From positions 2,046,001 through 2,110,000 of the forward strand of contig NW_025408676.1 in NCBI RefSeq assembly GCF_020360975.1: a stretch of 64,000 nt of DNA, given 5' to 3'. Positions 18,922-29,034 of this stretch are shown piece by piece. A program made the position numbers and the translations under genes. How positions within the stretch are numbered: position 1 is the stretch's first letter; each line of letters begins with the position of its first letter. This stretch comes from Hirsutella rhossiliensis (Eukaryota > Ascomycota > Sordariomycetes > Hypocreales > Ophiocordycipitaceae). Below the pieces are notes generated by a model that did not search any database, was not told where the DNA came from, and saw only the letters and a program-made list of their open reading frames with translations.

Positions 18922-21885
18922 CAGTGTTGCTAATAATATGACAATAAAGTAGTATACTGCAGTATATACAATACAATACGCGATTTCTCATATTGTACCA
19001 ATACAATATGCTCGCCGTCATATTGTGACGATACAATATAGCGCCTTCCATACTGGCAATATATGGCTTGTATTGTTTGTATTGGTTGGTGGTCATTCGC
19101 CTTTCCGTTCCCCAATTCGCGCCAATATGATGACGCGTCAAAAAACACGCGTAAATATAAGCATGTTCTATGTATTGTTTTTCGTCTGGCGGACCTCCAG
19201 GACGTAAAAGTTTCCTATTGGCGCACGGAAACGCGTAAATGTGTGTGTGTGTGTTGTATTTTTCGTCCAGCGGCCTTTAGGCCGCTCAGGTCCCCGAGAC
19301 GGGGCACAGGACGTGCTGAGCTAGACTATCTAGAATTCCTGCCACCGAAAGGCCACCCACCAGGGCCCCCGCGGCCAGTCCTCCCAGATGTCCATCCAGC
19401 ATTTCATAGGCTCTAAAACGCGTAAATGTATGTATAAATCCAGACCTACAGGGTAGCGGCTCGCCGTCCAAACACTGTTTTCCTCCTCAACCCCGCTTTC
19501 CCACCCCAGGACTTACAAGCAATCTCGATGCCTCAACAACGCCTGCCTTTTGTTCAAACATCGCCGCGACGGGATTCGTCAATATCAGACGAATACTCGG
19601 AGATTTCCAGCCCACGGTTGCATGATCCAGATGAGACCCAAACCACTGAATGCCAATCGTCGCAACCTCGCACGGCCTCCATAAACCCTTCGGCCAAGCC
19701 AAGAACATCATGGGTCTTTTCTCATATGCCAGACGAGGACATAGAGACGAAATACTACAATCAGCGGACCGGAAAAGAAGAATGGCGCTGCAAACACTGT
19801 GACAAAACGTATTGCTGTTCCGGTGGAACTGCGGCCCCAGCCAAGCACCTTACGGATCCTCCTCCTGACGGTCACGGCCTCCCAAAGGCGCGCCACGAAC
19901 AGCCAAAGTCACGAATATACGAACTATTCTCGAGATAGCTCGTGTTACGGCCAAAGAACATCCCCGAAAACGCCGTCGGCTCAACGATCAATCCGGAGAC
20001 TCGATCGACCCAGACCAGCTCGAAGCTTTATACGTAAGGTTTATTACGTCCTGTTCTCTCCCATTTAGGCTTGTGGAATGCCCAGAATTCCGAGCATTCT
20101 TAGCCTACCTCAACGCCGATATCGATACTTGGCTTCCAGATACACACGAGACCATCAAGAAATGGATTATGCGGCAGTACGAAGGTCAGAAGGAGAAGGT
20201 CAAGCAGCGCATCCAGTCAGCAAAGTCAAAAATTCATATCAGCTGCGACCTATGGACTTCCCCCAACTCTTTGGCCATCTTAGGCGTAGTTGCTCATTAC
20301 GTTGCAGAAGACAGTCAGTTGGAACACCATGTCTTGGCTTTGAAAGACATCGACAGTGAGCACGACGGATATCACCTGGCAAGGGCAATTTTGGAAGTGG
20401 TTGATGACTGGGGTTTGCTTCCAACCTTGGATATTTTGTGATGGACAATGCAGGCAATAACGATACAATGATGAGATCTCTTTCCTTGGTAAGTACGGCG
20501 CACTGTTTTTTCTGACTGGCCCTAACATTTACAGGCCTTCTACGTCGATATGACATTCGATACGATCCCAAATCTCACCGACTCCGCTGCCAAGGTCACA
20601 TTATCAACCTTGCCGCCAAAGCTTTCCTCTTCGTTACCGATAATGAGAAGCTCAAAGACGACGAACGTGATGGGCATAATGTGACACTAAAAGAGATCGA
20701 GGCGTGGCGGAAAAGGGTCCCCTTGGCAAGCTCCACAACTTCGTGGTTTTCGTCCAAAGTAGTGTTCAGCGTCGCCAAAAGTTTCTGGCCATCAGCCATA
20801 ATCGCAAGCTTGCGTGAGATAATGACACGAGGTGGAGTTCGTGGTACACCATGCTACGAGCGGCCTTGCATCTTAGAGGCGCAGTCGAGGATATTTCAAC
20901 AAATGGGTGGAAGGAGATTGTGCCGGAGACGAGCTCTCTCTAGGGGGCTGGGTCATCCTCGAGAAGATCAAGTCTTTCTTGGAGAAGCTTAAAATGACGA
21001 CAAAGGCCCTTGAGTCATCGTTTGCAACTCTTGACAATGTTCTCTTGGCTATGGACTTCGTATTGGCGCAATTCGAAGCAGGAAAAGAGGCACATATCGA
21101 CGATCCGATTATGGCACCAATGTATAACTCGGGCTGGGCGAAGATGGATAAGTACTATTGTCTTACTGACGAATCGCCTGCCTACGTCGCTGCGATTGTG
21201 CTTCACCCTTCGCATAAATGGCACTACATACACGAAAACTGGAAGAAGGAGTGGGCTGACTCGTCAAAGAAGCTGATGGAGACACTGTGGGATGATTATA
21301 AACCTGTGGAGCCGCCTTCTCTATCTGAGGTTCCGTTGACGACCACGAACGAGTTCTTGAATTGGAGAAACAAGCACCTACAACCAGCACTTATCACAGA
21401 CGAGTACGAGCGATATTGTAAGTCTGAACGGGTTTATGGGTTCACAAGCGCCCTCGCATGGTGGCTGGAGGAAACACAGCAAAAGAACTACCCATACCTG
21501 AGCAAAATGGCGGTGGATATACTGTCAATTCCGCAATGTCTGCTGAGCCCCAAAGACTCTTTTCTTGGGGCAAAATAACCATCACAGACCGTCGAAATCG
21601 ACTTGGGAGTGATGTAATTCAGGCATTGGAGTGCTTGAAGTCATGGTTTGGGATACAGGATTTTCAAGGTGACGATATTTCAGCAACGACGGTTGAATAA
21701 TGAGGGTCACGTGGGATATACGGGATATATTGTTTTACTGGCAATATATTGGGTCACTGGCAATACAATACAATATGGACCAATGCCATATTGCGCAATA
21801 CAATACGCACCTCTTGACAATACAATAATATTGCGAGGGGTCCATATTGCCAATATACGTATTGTTTATATTATTAGCAACACTG
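18922..21885 (+). mobile_element. Almost complete hAT transposon with TIRs and 8-bp target duplication
   Basis: The left end CAGTGTTGCTAATAATATG and right end ATATTATTAGCAACACTG are inverted copies. The octamer GGCCAAGG is present on both sides (18914-18921 and 21886-21893). Subterminal DNA on both sides (18935-19065 and 21715-21880) is rich in CAATAC/GTATTG words, likely transposase-binding repeats. The element is 2964 bp and carries one transposase gene. It landed in the copia gag. Confidence 0.9.
19528..21700 (+). pseudogene. hAT transposase, lightly degraded
   Basis: The N-terminal 136 codons carry a BED-type finger (SWVFSHMPDEDIETKYY, then C-x2-C in WRCKHCDKTY and a later His). The frame shifts near 19935, then reads VECPEFRAFLAYLNADI and KIHISCDLWTSPNSLAILGVVAHY, the hAT catalytic core start. 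A probable GT-AG intron lies at about 20491-20535 after MDNAGNNDTM. Another frame carries GHIINLAAKAFLF and WRKRGPLGKLHNFVVFVQSS. From 20907 the frame holds the helical region, then WWLEETQQKNYPYLSKMAVDILSIP. One more shift gives the dimerisation tail SAEPQRLFSWGKITITDRRN. The three or four indels are few, so the copy is fairly young but inactive. Confidence 0.85.
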
Positions 21886-22434
21886 GGCCAAGGTCATGCT
21901 AATCATCAAGGGGTCTATTTCGCCAGTCCAGAATACCCTTGAAGCAGCTGGATGGAGCCGATTCACGGAAAAGGATGCAAAAGCTCTCTACGAACTTATC
22001 CAACGAGCCATCCCGAAGGTCTCTGCGGATGCAACCGGAGTCTTGTGGCCAAGTTTGGCAGCATTAATCGCAAGACTTTTGACAGCCTGATGGCCTACCA
22101 GACCCGCATTCAGTATCTCAAGCTCCGAACAAAGGAGTTGAACTGCGGTTTTGACGACAAAGCCTGTTTATGGTTCACCATCAAAGGGCTTCGTGAAGTG
22201 TACCCCCAATGGTATACCTTCCTTGAGCGAGACATGAACAAAGGCACTTTGACATGGAAGAGTCTCATGACAGAGATGTATGCTGAAGCCAACAAAGAAA
22301 GGACCGCCATGGCCCTTCCCTCCAGCGCTGACCCCAATTCAAGTATCAAGTCAAGCATATCAAGTAAGTCAAGTAAGTTGACCATCCAATGTATTTCAAG
22401 TAAGTAAGTTTATTTCGCCTCAAACTTGATATAA

Positions 22435-22735
22435 TTATAGAGAGGACACTGAGGATGACCCTGTGGCCAATTTTGACAAGATGGAAGAAGAGGTAGACGA
22501 GGAAGAATGTATACAGCAAGAATTGGCTGACGAGGGCCTCTCATAGCCACTAGCAGTGCCCGTAACTTAAAATTGAAAGAGGTGCGGTTCTTTTGCAACA
22601 TCAATTGTGCGCGCCGAGATTGTATGTCAGGAGCGCGCGCAAAATTGGTAGGGGCGCGCTCTACCGCGATCAGCCACAGTCCCCGCTTTTTTGGTGGATG
22701 GATAGTAGAAAGTGGTGGATTGATAACTACCCCCC
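22435..22735 (+). pseudogene. 3' end of an unidentified TIR transposon
   Basis: 22441-22545 reads EDTEDDPVANFDKMEEEVDEEE... as an acidic C-terminus, preceded by an intron-like GTAAGT...TATAG. At 22691-22735 lies a right terminus (GGTGGATGGATAGTAGAAAG, then GATAACTACCCCC) that matches the TIR of the MITE at 60470-60819. Its left TIR is absent. It may be the tail of the autonomous element that moves that MITE family. Confidence 0.45.
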
Positions 22736-22976
22736 AACAATAGGCGATAAATAATCCAGACGCAGTTACGCCTTAAATACCACCAGCACCATGTTACACC
22801 AACGGCGGAAATGAGGCCATAGAGGATGGCGCATGACAGTGTGTCTTTGGATATTCTGCTTCTTTTTCTTGTCGGAGCAGCATGGCACCAAGGAATACAC
22901 CTTCCATCCTGCGCTACCGACGATGAGCATCTGCAGGTGGAACATGACTTCCGACATGAGCCGGAACATTAACAAC

Positions 22977-24135
22977 TCAAGTTCTCGCGCAGAAGCCCCG
23001 AGATCCCCTCGAACCTGAACCGGTTAGCTTCAGACTGGTTTCTGGCAAAGAAAAGCTGTGCAGGTGATCCCATCCTCTGAGAAGCTGGAGCGGGATTGCT
23101 TCGTTCGAGACCAAAGGGCGTGTTGCTATCCAGAGGAGCTTCTCAATCGATTCTAAAATGCGATGTGCATCCATGAACATGCCACCCACCATGCGTGAGC
23201 CTGCCAACGTGAGTGCAGCGTGAGGGACTATCCGCGCGGAGGGCATGATAAGCGTATCACCCGGTTCCAATACAATAGCGACAACGTTATCGGGAACCCA
23301 GTCGTCGCCTTCATCTGCGAATTTGACCATGTCGGATTCGTCCGTGCTTGTAGCGAAGATCCAAAGCTTTAAGCCCCACTCTTTACCATACCCATGTTCC
23401 ATCTGGGCTATCGACATGGAATCCGGTAAAAGAATCTCGCTGGGCAAACAGCGAAAAGGTTAAGGAGCGGTCCAGGTCGACATATCTGGCTCCGACCATT
23501 GTGGCGTGGCCCCGTTTCCCGGCGATCGCTTGTCCAGTAAATCCTGCCTCTAGGCGTGAACTGATTGCCGGGAGGACACCGAACCGAGGCAGGTTGAGGA
23601 AGGCAGGGGCCGGCGGAGCTTGTCCAGAATATTTCAAGTTCAGTGGGTTTATTGGAAGTCGTCTGGCGTGAATGTCCGTCCCTTCTTTGATTCGCTTGAT
23701 GACTGCGTCGACAGGCATGGGAACAGGGCTTTTGTCTGTAGTACTTGGGTCCTGGAAGTCCACGGTGCCACCTCCAAAATGATCGCCTAGAATCTCTAAG
23801 AACTGGTCGAGTCCCTGGCCCCATCTTCTCATTTGATGTGATCTCACCACCGTGGGTTTGCGCAAAATGAAGATTTGGTTCATGAGGCTCCCCATACCTT
23901 CCTCTGTAGCGTACCAAACCTCCGCGTTGTCGGCCATCGTTGATATGTGTCCGATTCGCGCGATCGGTATGTCGCGATCAGAGGGAAAGATTCGGTTAAG
24001 AAGTGCCAGGCTATTGTCCCACCTTGTATTGCTGGATCGAGAATCTTCCATGATCAGGCGTTCTCGAAGCAGATTTTGAATGAGAGAACCATACTTAGTG
24101 CGCATTCTGGCAGTGTCAATGCTCTCGCACGGCAT
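22977..24135 (-). pseudogene. JmjC-like (cupin-fold dioxygenase) protein, one frameshift
   Basis: The 5' segment (23383-24135) covers LMNQIFILRKPTVVRSHQM, ARRLPINPLNLKYSGQAPP and ends FTGFHVDSPDGTWVW. The His-x-Asp in FHVDSPDGTW fits the iron ligands of JmjC and related 2-oxoglutarate oxygenases. The 3' segment (22977-23447) continues KLWIFATSTDESDMVKF, VLEPGDTLIMPSARIVPHAALTL (distal His) and MVGGMFMDAHRI. The two join by a 1-nt shift at about 23410, with no GT-AG pair to explain it. Fungal genomes rich in transposons often hold expanded families of such proteins. Substrate unknown, and activity unlikely with the shift. Confidence 0.6.
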
Positions 24136-24189
24136 TATAGGCTCGCCTTTCCTCTGCGTCGATGTTTCTGCACCAGCCCTCGCTGCTCA

Positions 24190-24408
24190 GAGCATGATGA
24201 ATACGACCGCTGGCTGTCCAGCTCAGATTCGGAGAACGATCCCCTGCTTGCCGACCCTTTCCAAAATTGGTGGGCGAGGCGCACGGAGCATCCGCGGCTG
24301 TCACGCATGACTCTTGACTTGCTATTGATAGCTCCTATGCCGGCAGAGTGCGAACGTTTTTGGAGCGCACTCCTTCAGATCGTTGAAGGACAAAAGCTGC
24401 CGCTGTGA
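24190..24408 (+). pseudogene. hAT transposase C-terminal fragment
   Basis: The frame reads EYDRWLSSSDSENDPLLADP, FQNWWARRTEHPRLSRMTLDLLLIAPMPAECERFWSALLQI. The WW...P-LS-M-LDLL-I-PMPAECER pattern is the hAT dimerisation domain, diverged at the usually conserved SIPAMS and VFS. Only this tail is present. Confidence 0.7.
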
Positions 24409-24589
24409 GGCGTGCAGTTATTGCACGGAGGCACGCCTAGTCCTGTTGTGAAGCCGGGGCGTGTTGCGGCATTGCGTGAATGGCCTAACTCTGTATGATA
24501 AAAGAGTATATGGACATTTAGCCAAAGCCAAATGCCAATTTCTGGACGTCGTCACGTGGTGTCTCTCGCTACGGTGTCCTCCGGTTCCC

Positions 24590-25295
24590 GAGGAGCAGAT
24601 CAGATCATCGGGGTATGGTCAGATGCAGTTTCCCTAGGCCCGCTTCGCCCAAAACTGGACAAGGAAGATCGTCACGCGGGGCTGGTAGACAGATAAGATA
24701 GCACGGGTGCTGCTTCGTCCAATTCTTCGCGTGGACAGCGTCGTCCGGTTCCTGACATGGCAGATCGCTGATGTGGAGCTTGTGCGATGCAGTGGCAGGG
24801 GCGTACACCGTCCAATTCTCGGCGTGAATATCACTGTGACAGAAGCGTGCGTTGTCCCGTTCTTCGTGTGGACATTGAGCCGCAGCTGAATGTCGGTTTC
24901 TTGACGCCGTTTGGTGGCATCTCTCGCTACTGACGTGCCGATCACTGATGTGGAGCTTGTAAGCGGATGCATTGACAGGGGCCCGCTTCGTCCGATTCTT
25001 GACATGCAGATCACCGTTGTGGGAATACAGTGGCAGGGGCGTGCGCCGTCCGATTCTTTGCTTGGCATTGGGCAGCTACAGTACATGTCGGTTTCTCGAC
25101 GTCGTTACGTGGTGGCGGCGTCCAGTTCCTGCCGTGCAGATCATTGTGGAGTGACAGGGGCCCGCTTCGTCCGATTCTTGCCGTGCAGATCACTAGTGCG
25201 GGGTCAGGTGCTGGCGCGCGTCCACAGGTGTGGCCATGTGATCCAGACGAGCAGATCACGCATGCGGATGCAAGTCCAAATTGGGAACAGCCACA
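24590..25295. repeat. Field of degenerate interspersed repeats
   Basis: A phrase close to GCCCGCTTCGTCCGATTCTT followed by a variable stretch and GCAGATCAC recurs at about 24640, 24710, 24805, 24980, 25040 and 25155, with spacings of about 55 to 170 bases. Linked words (GATGTGGAGCTTGTG, GTCGGTTTCT-GACG, CAGTGGCAGGGGCGT) recur between them. All frames here are repeat-derived. It looks like an old complex satellite or a pile of short element ends. Confidence 0.55.
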
Positions 25296-25303
25296 CGTCA
25301 TCA

Positions 25304-28210
25304 GGCCCCCTTTCCGCTCCCTGTGCCCGATTTTTAGTCTCCCTGTGCACCTTACCGTATTAGGTAGAAGCATCGCGAATCGGCCAAGACTTGCATTTGT
25401 GTGTGCAACACACCAATTACTGTAGAAGGTGGTCACGGATTGTAGAGTCTTTGCGTTGAACATTATGAATTTGAAGCTATTCGCACATTTCCTCCATATC
25501 TTCTAGCCGCATTACAAGCTCATACGGCTGCCGCATTGCGTGGCCTCTTTTCCGCCGTGGTGAGCGTTCCCCCTTTCCTCTAACTGTAGCGTTACTTATC
25601 TGCGAAGCCGGGAGCGGCATAAATCCTCCTTCCACTGATGTAAGGGTGCTAGAAAGAGGGGTCGAGGACCCAAGGGTAAAGAGACGAGGGCGCTCGCGAT
25701 GCCCCCGTTGAGACCCTCCTTGACGCGGCGGCCGCGGCGGCTCGTGATATTCGAAGGCCGAGGGTAGCCGCCGCATAAGTTGGGTGGCAGACTCTGAGCG
25801 CCGGAAAGTCTGCGGTTGCTGGTATGAGGTCGGCTGTGTAGGCGTTTGACGGATCACGATGTCGGCTTGTGGTGTTGACGCTGCTTGTGGTGTTGACACC
25901 GACCACGAAGCTATAGCCGGCCCAATGCCAAGGTAGTTGCCAATAGCCTCAAGCCGCGCAAGCACTGTCTGCAAGACTGGCTGCCGCTGTTGCTGTTGCC
26001 CGCGAGGCTGTGACTGTTGCGAAGCTGGTGAGGTAGCTGCTGCTGCCGCTGCTGACGAGGCCACAGGTGCAGTTACAGCGGCTGTTGCAACGGCTGCAGT
26101 CGTGGCCACAGGTGCGAAGGCTATGGCTCTGGCTGGTCTGCGGCGCCGGGCAATGACTCGAGGATCGCGAATTCGTCTGTATGGGTCTGTGACAGCAAGA
26201 TCCTGCCGTAGAAGCCAGTGGTTGTCCCACAAGTTCAAGGGCAAGGGTCTTGTAGCTATAACTTTGCGGCTAGTCCCTCCTTGGACCTGGAGGTACGAGG
26301 CGATAATATGCTTGCAGGGCAGCCCGTATTGGGCAGTGAAGCTATTCCCACATTCCCAAGTGGCCGCTCTTGTGGTTTGAGGAGGCCGGCCGAGGCGGCT
26401 AGTGCCTGTTTCTGTACAAGCTCGAGAGACGGATATGACGCCTTCTCGACGGCTTCCTCATATAATGGTAGCCGGAACAGGTCGCGAGTCCGTCGTGATT
26501 CGCGCTCAACGGTCCGATCATGGTGTTCTCGTGAGGTTGAGGCTTGTAGTTGCAAGGCATGATATAATTCAAGCAGGTTCGACTGGCCGTTGCGAAGGAA
26601 GGTGCGAGAGCTTGAGTGAAGGGATTCACAAGGCGAGGTCGTTGTGTGGCCCCAGTTGCGGTAACGGCAGACCCAAGCGCGCGCCCATTGCGTTCGTACA
26701 GGCATCCAGACCTCTTCCACATACCTAAGAATAATGTGCTGGTCTGAGAAGGCGCCTTTGACGATGCCCCAGCGGCTGTTGAACTCGTCCTCGGTCGGGG
26801 CATACACTACGGACCGGAAGGCTGTTGTGAAGGCACAGGGCCTCTTTTTCGGCAGTGGCTCCGGTAGCTGCAGAGCGCCCGGGTCTTCATCGTCTTGGGG
26901 CTCTTGCGGCGGGTCAAATGGGTCGTCATCGTCATAGTCGCCAAGCCAGCGCTTCTTCGCGTTTGTAGTGATGTTCTTCATGATATGCCACGTACAGACC
27001 TGTAGCTGTGAGTCCGGGAAGGTAGCCGTCAATGCAGCGCGCGCAGCGTCATAGTCAGTGATGATAACGTGTGGGATAAAGGCATTGCCGTCAGCCTCGC
27101 CTCTTAGCCTTGCCTTTGACTGTAACCACTCGCGAAGCTGTATAAAACACCAGGTAAATGCGTTTGTGTCTTCGGAAGGACTAAACAGAAAGCCACAGGA
27201 AGATAGAGCCCAAGGCAGTGATTCCATTGATCTCTAGCAGCTTGAGGCCATATCTATTCGTGTTGTTCGTTACGTCGGCCATCATAAGGTGTGAATGTTG
27301 TGCCCAAAGCCGCAAGGCAGGGTCAAGGCCCACAATCTGGTAGAAGAAGCGATCCTCATCGTCAAGTAGCTCTTTATGGAAGGCACCTTCCTCGTCGAGC
27401 CTGGCAATAAGCGCTTGTGTGGATGTATGTGCCCCAAGCTCCCGGAGACGAAGCCGGGCACAGATATTCGCGATGTCTTGCTCTGTTGCAAGTAGCCGCG
27501 GGCTCTTAGCCCGAAGAGCAAGAAGGATCTGCCGCGCCGTTAAGCCAGCATCGCGAGATAAGTCTTTAACCTGCTGGAGTTGATGTGGATGAAGGCGCCG
27601 GTATTCTGGGAAGGCGCCGGCCCTATTGGCCTCATGGTTGTGCCTTGGGCACATCACAGAGATCCGCCAGAGGTCTCCCTCTAGCTTCAGGCGCACAACC
27701 TTGACTCTAAACGGGCAGGAAGTCCGCCTGGTGCCAGTCTTCCGGAGTCCTAACGAGGCTGACTTGTATTCACGGCCGCCGCATGCGCATACGATGTCGT
27801 AACGGCGTGGGGCCCATGTTCGTAGTTGCTTGGCTTGAACTTAACTATGGCGTAGCCTTGGCAGCGCGCATGCCGCTGGAGCTCGTCAAACGCATCGTCA
27901 AAGGTCTCAAAGAGTGGCATATTGTTTGGCGGGGGCTGGAGAAGCATCTTGGAGAAAGAACGGGTTGATTAGCTGCTTTGTGGCGGTTGTGTGGCTCTTG
28001 GAAATTAGCTACGCAGACGCGATGTGGTATTGCGAGGTGGGTGGTTATCACGAGTTATTTTGGCTTGCGGTGTTGTACCAGGAGGCACTGCTTGCCGCGA
28101 CGCCAATTGTGTGTATTATGTGTGTTACGCGTCTACGTGTGGAGTCTTGCCAAGTACGGTAAGGTGCACAGGGAGACTAAAAATCGGGCACAGGGAGCGG
28201 AAAGGGGGCC
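25304..28210 (-). mobile_element. Mutator-like element copy A
   Basis: Terminal inverted repeats GGCCCCCTTTCCGCTCCCTG at the left and its complement at the right, extending over about 50 bases. 2907 bp. Near-identical to copy B (30702-33587). The flanking bases (ACGTCATCA left, GGCCCGTTT right) do not match, so no target duplication survives. The transposase reads on the minus strand. Confidence 0.85.
25477..27947 (-). pseudogene. MULE transposase, copy A, frameshifted
   Basis: Order on the minus strand: an N-terminal zinc region (MLLQPPPNNMPLFETFDDAF, then CPRHNH), the catalytic core with Asp in SHLMMADVTNNTNRYG and in HVIITDYDAA, the MULE motif QVCTWHIMKN, Glu in TTTSPCESLHSS, and a C-terminal Gln/Ala-rich tail. 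At least four frame changes break it (near 27770, 27200, 26370 and 26280). The change in the core near 27185 is the same in copy B. The SWIM-type zinc motif (LPCKHII in copy B) is also broken here. Confidence 0.85.
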
Positions 28211-28683
28211 GGCCCGTTTCGGGTCTTATCAGCTAAGGGGCCAAACGCTTTCGAATTGGACCTACCACCAACGATGAAAATCCACCGGGTTATTAACGCT
28301 AGCCGACTACTTAAAGCGCCCTCGGATCCGGTACCAGGACAGACCTACGAACCGCCCCGCCGGTAGTCATACAGGGGAATCCGAGTGGGAGATCGACCAA
28401 GTCCTTGCATCCAGGATTGCCAGGGAAAGCTGCAATACCAGGTTAGTTGGAAGGGTTGGGACCCGGACCCAGATTGGTATCTAGCGAGTAACTTCAAAAA
28501 CGCTCCGCTAGCCCTACAACACTTCCACAACGCCCACCCCGATAAGCCTGGCCCTCCGGGCCGCTTAGCTGCATGGATCCAAGCAGCGGCGACGGACCAA
28601 ATCGCCCTAGACACACCAGATGACGACCTCCCGACTCAACGGCAAGACAACACAAAAATGAGGCGACAACGGGTAACGAAGTA
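28211..28683 (+). pseudogene. Chromovirus integrase C-terminus and chromodomain
   Basis: The sequence reads FELDLPPTMKIHRVINASRL, PVVIQGNPEWEIDQVLASRI, then in a second frame LQYQVSWKGWDPDPDWYLAS and HFHNAHPDKPGPP. The EWE-IDQVL...QVSWKGW pattern is a chromodomain. A 1-nt shift lies near 28430. Cut at its 5' side by MULE copy A. The polypurine tract GGAAGGAGGGGG at 28741-28752 and an LTR follow, so this is the 3' end of a gypsy chromovirus on the plus strand. Confidence 0.85.
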
Positions 28684-28755
28684 GGTATGTCTCTGGGTAT
28701 TGGCATTACGGCATTGGTCAGAGCTCGGGGCGAGCTCTCCGGAAGGAGGGGGTAG

Positions 28756-29034
28756 TGTCAGGGCCCTACCTGGGACCCCTGGGTTACCGTGACACACCTG
28801 GGGACTACTACGGAAACCGCGGACGGGCACGGCACCCGCGGACGGGCACGGGCACGGGCAGCTCCGACGGTAGGTACGGGCAGCCCCGTCATCCAGGTCC
28901 GAAGCGACAGGGAGGATATGAGGAGGTCACGGCGTTAGGAGTTATGTGGTTTTCTTTCCTCTTCATCTTAGTATTCTTTCGTTACAGAGTATCTTGCTAG
29001 CTTTGTCTGCAGTCTCCTTTCGCTCGCCGTGACA
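28756..29034 (+). repeat. 3' LTR of a chromovirus
   Basis: 279 bp starting TGTCAGGGCCC right after a polypurine tract and ending CGCCGTGACA; TGTCA/TGACA form the inverted ends. It includes a GGGCACG-rich stretch at about 28825-28862. It is inserted in the 5' part of the Helitron gene that resumes at 29035. The matching 5' LTR and body are missing. Confidence 0.75.

Larger units (their letters stand above)
18796..22407 (+). pseudogene. Copia-type gag, split by a hAT insertion
   Basis: The 5' part (18796-18921) starts MTESSLQLPKVPLLKGESN and reads a copia gag N-terminus (WTLQNEDNGNVTG). The 3' part resumes at 21894 with IIKGSISPVQNTLEAAGW and, after a frame change near 22060, TFDSLMAYQTRIQYLKLRTKEL through TWKSLMTEMYAEANKE. 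The hAT element 18922-21885 lies between, flanked by GGCCAAGG on both sides. The frame does not rejoin cleanly on removal of the hAT copy, so gag also carries its own indel. Protease, integrase and RT of this element are missing. Confidence 0.7.

Noticed and set aside
24590..25295. CRISPR-like array
   Set aside because: Units are degenerate and spacing irregular, and the DNA is eukaryotic.
24605..25463. Pairs of about 150-codon frames on both strands
   Set aside because: Arise from the repeat field; repeated HRPILDMQITV-like text has no protein character.
25937..26380. Ala/Cys-rich plus-strand frame, repeated at 31308-31937
   Set aside because: Antisense of the Gln/Ala-rich MULE transposase tail, present in both copies for that reason.
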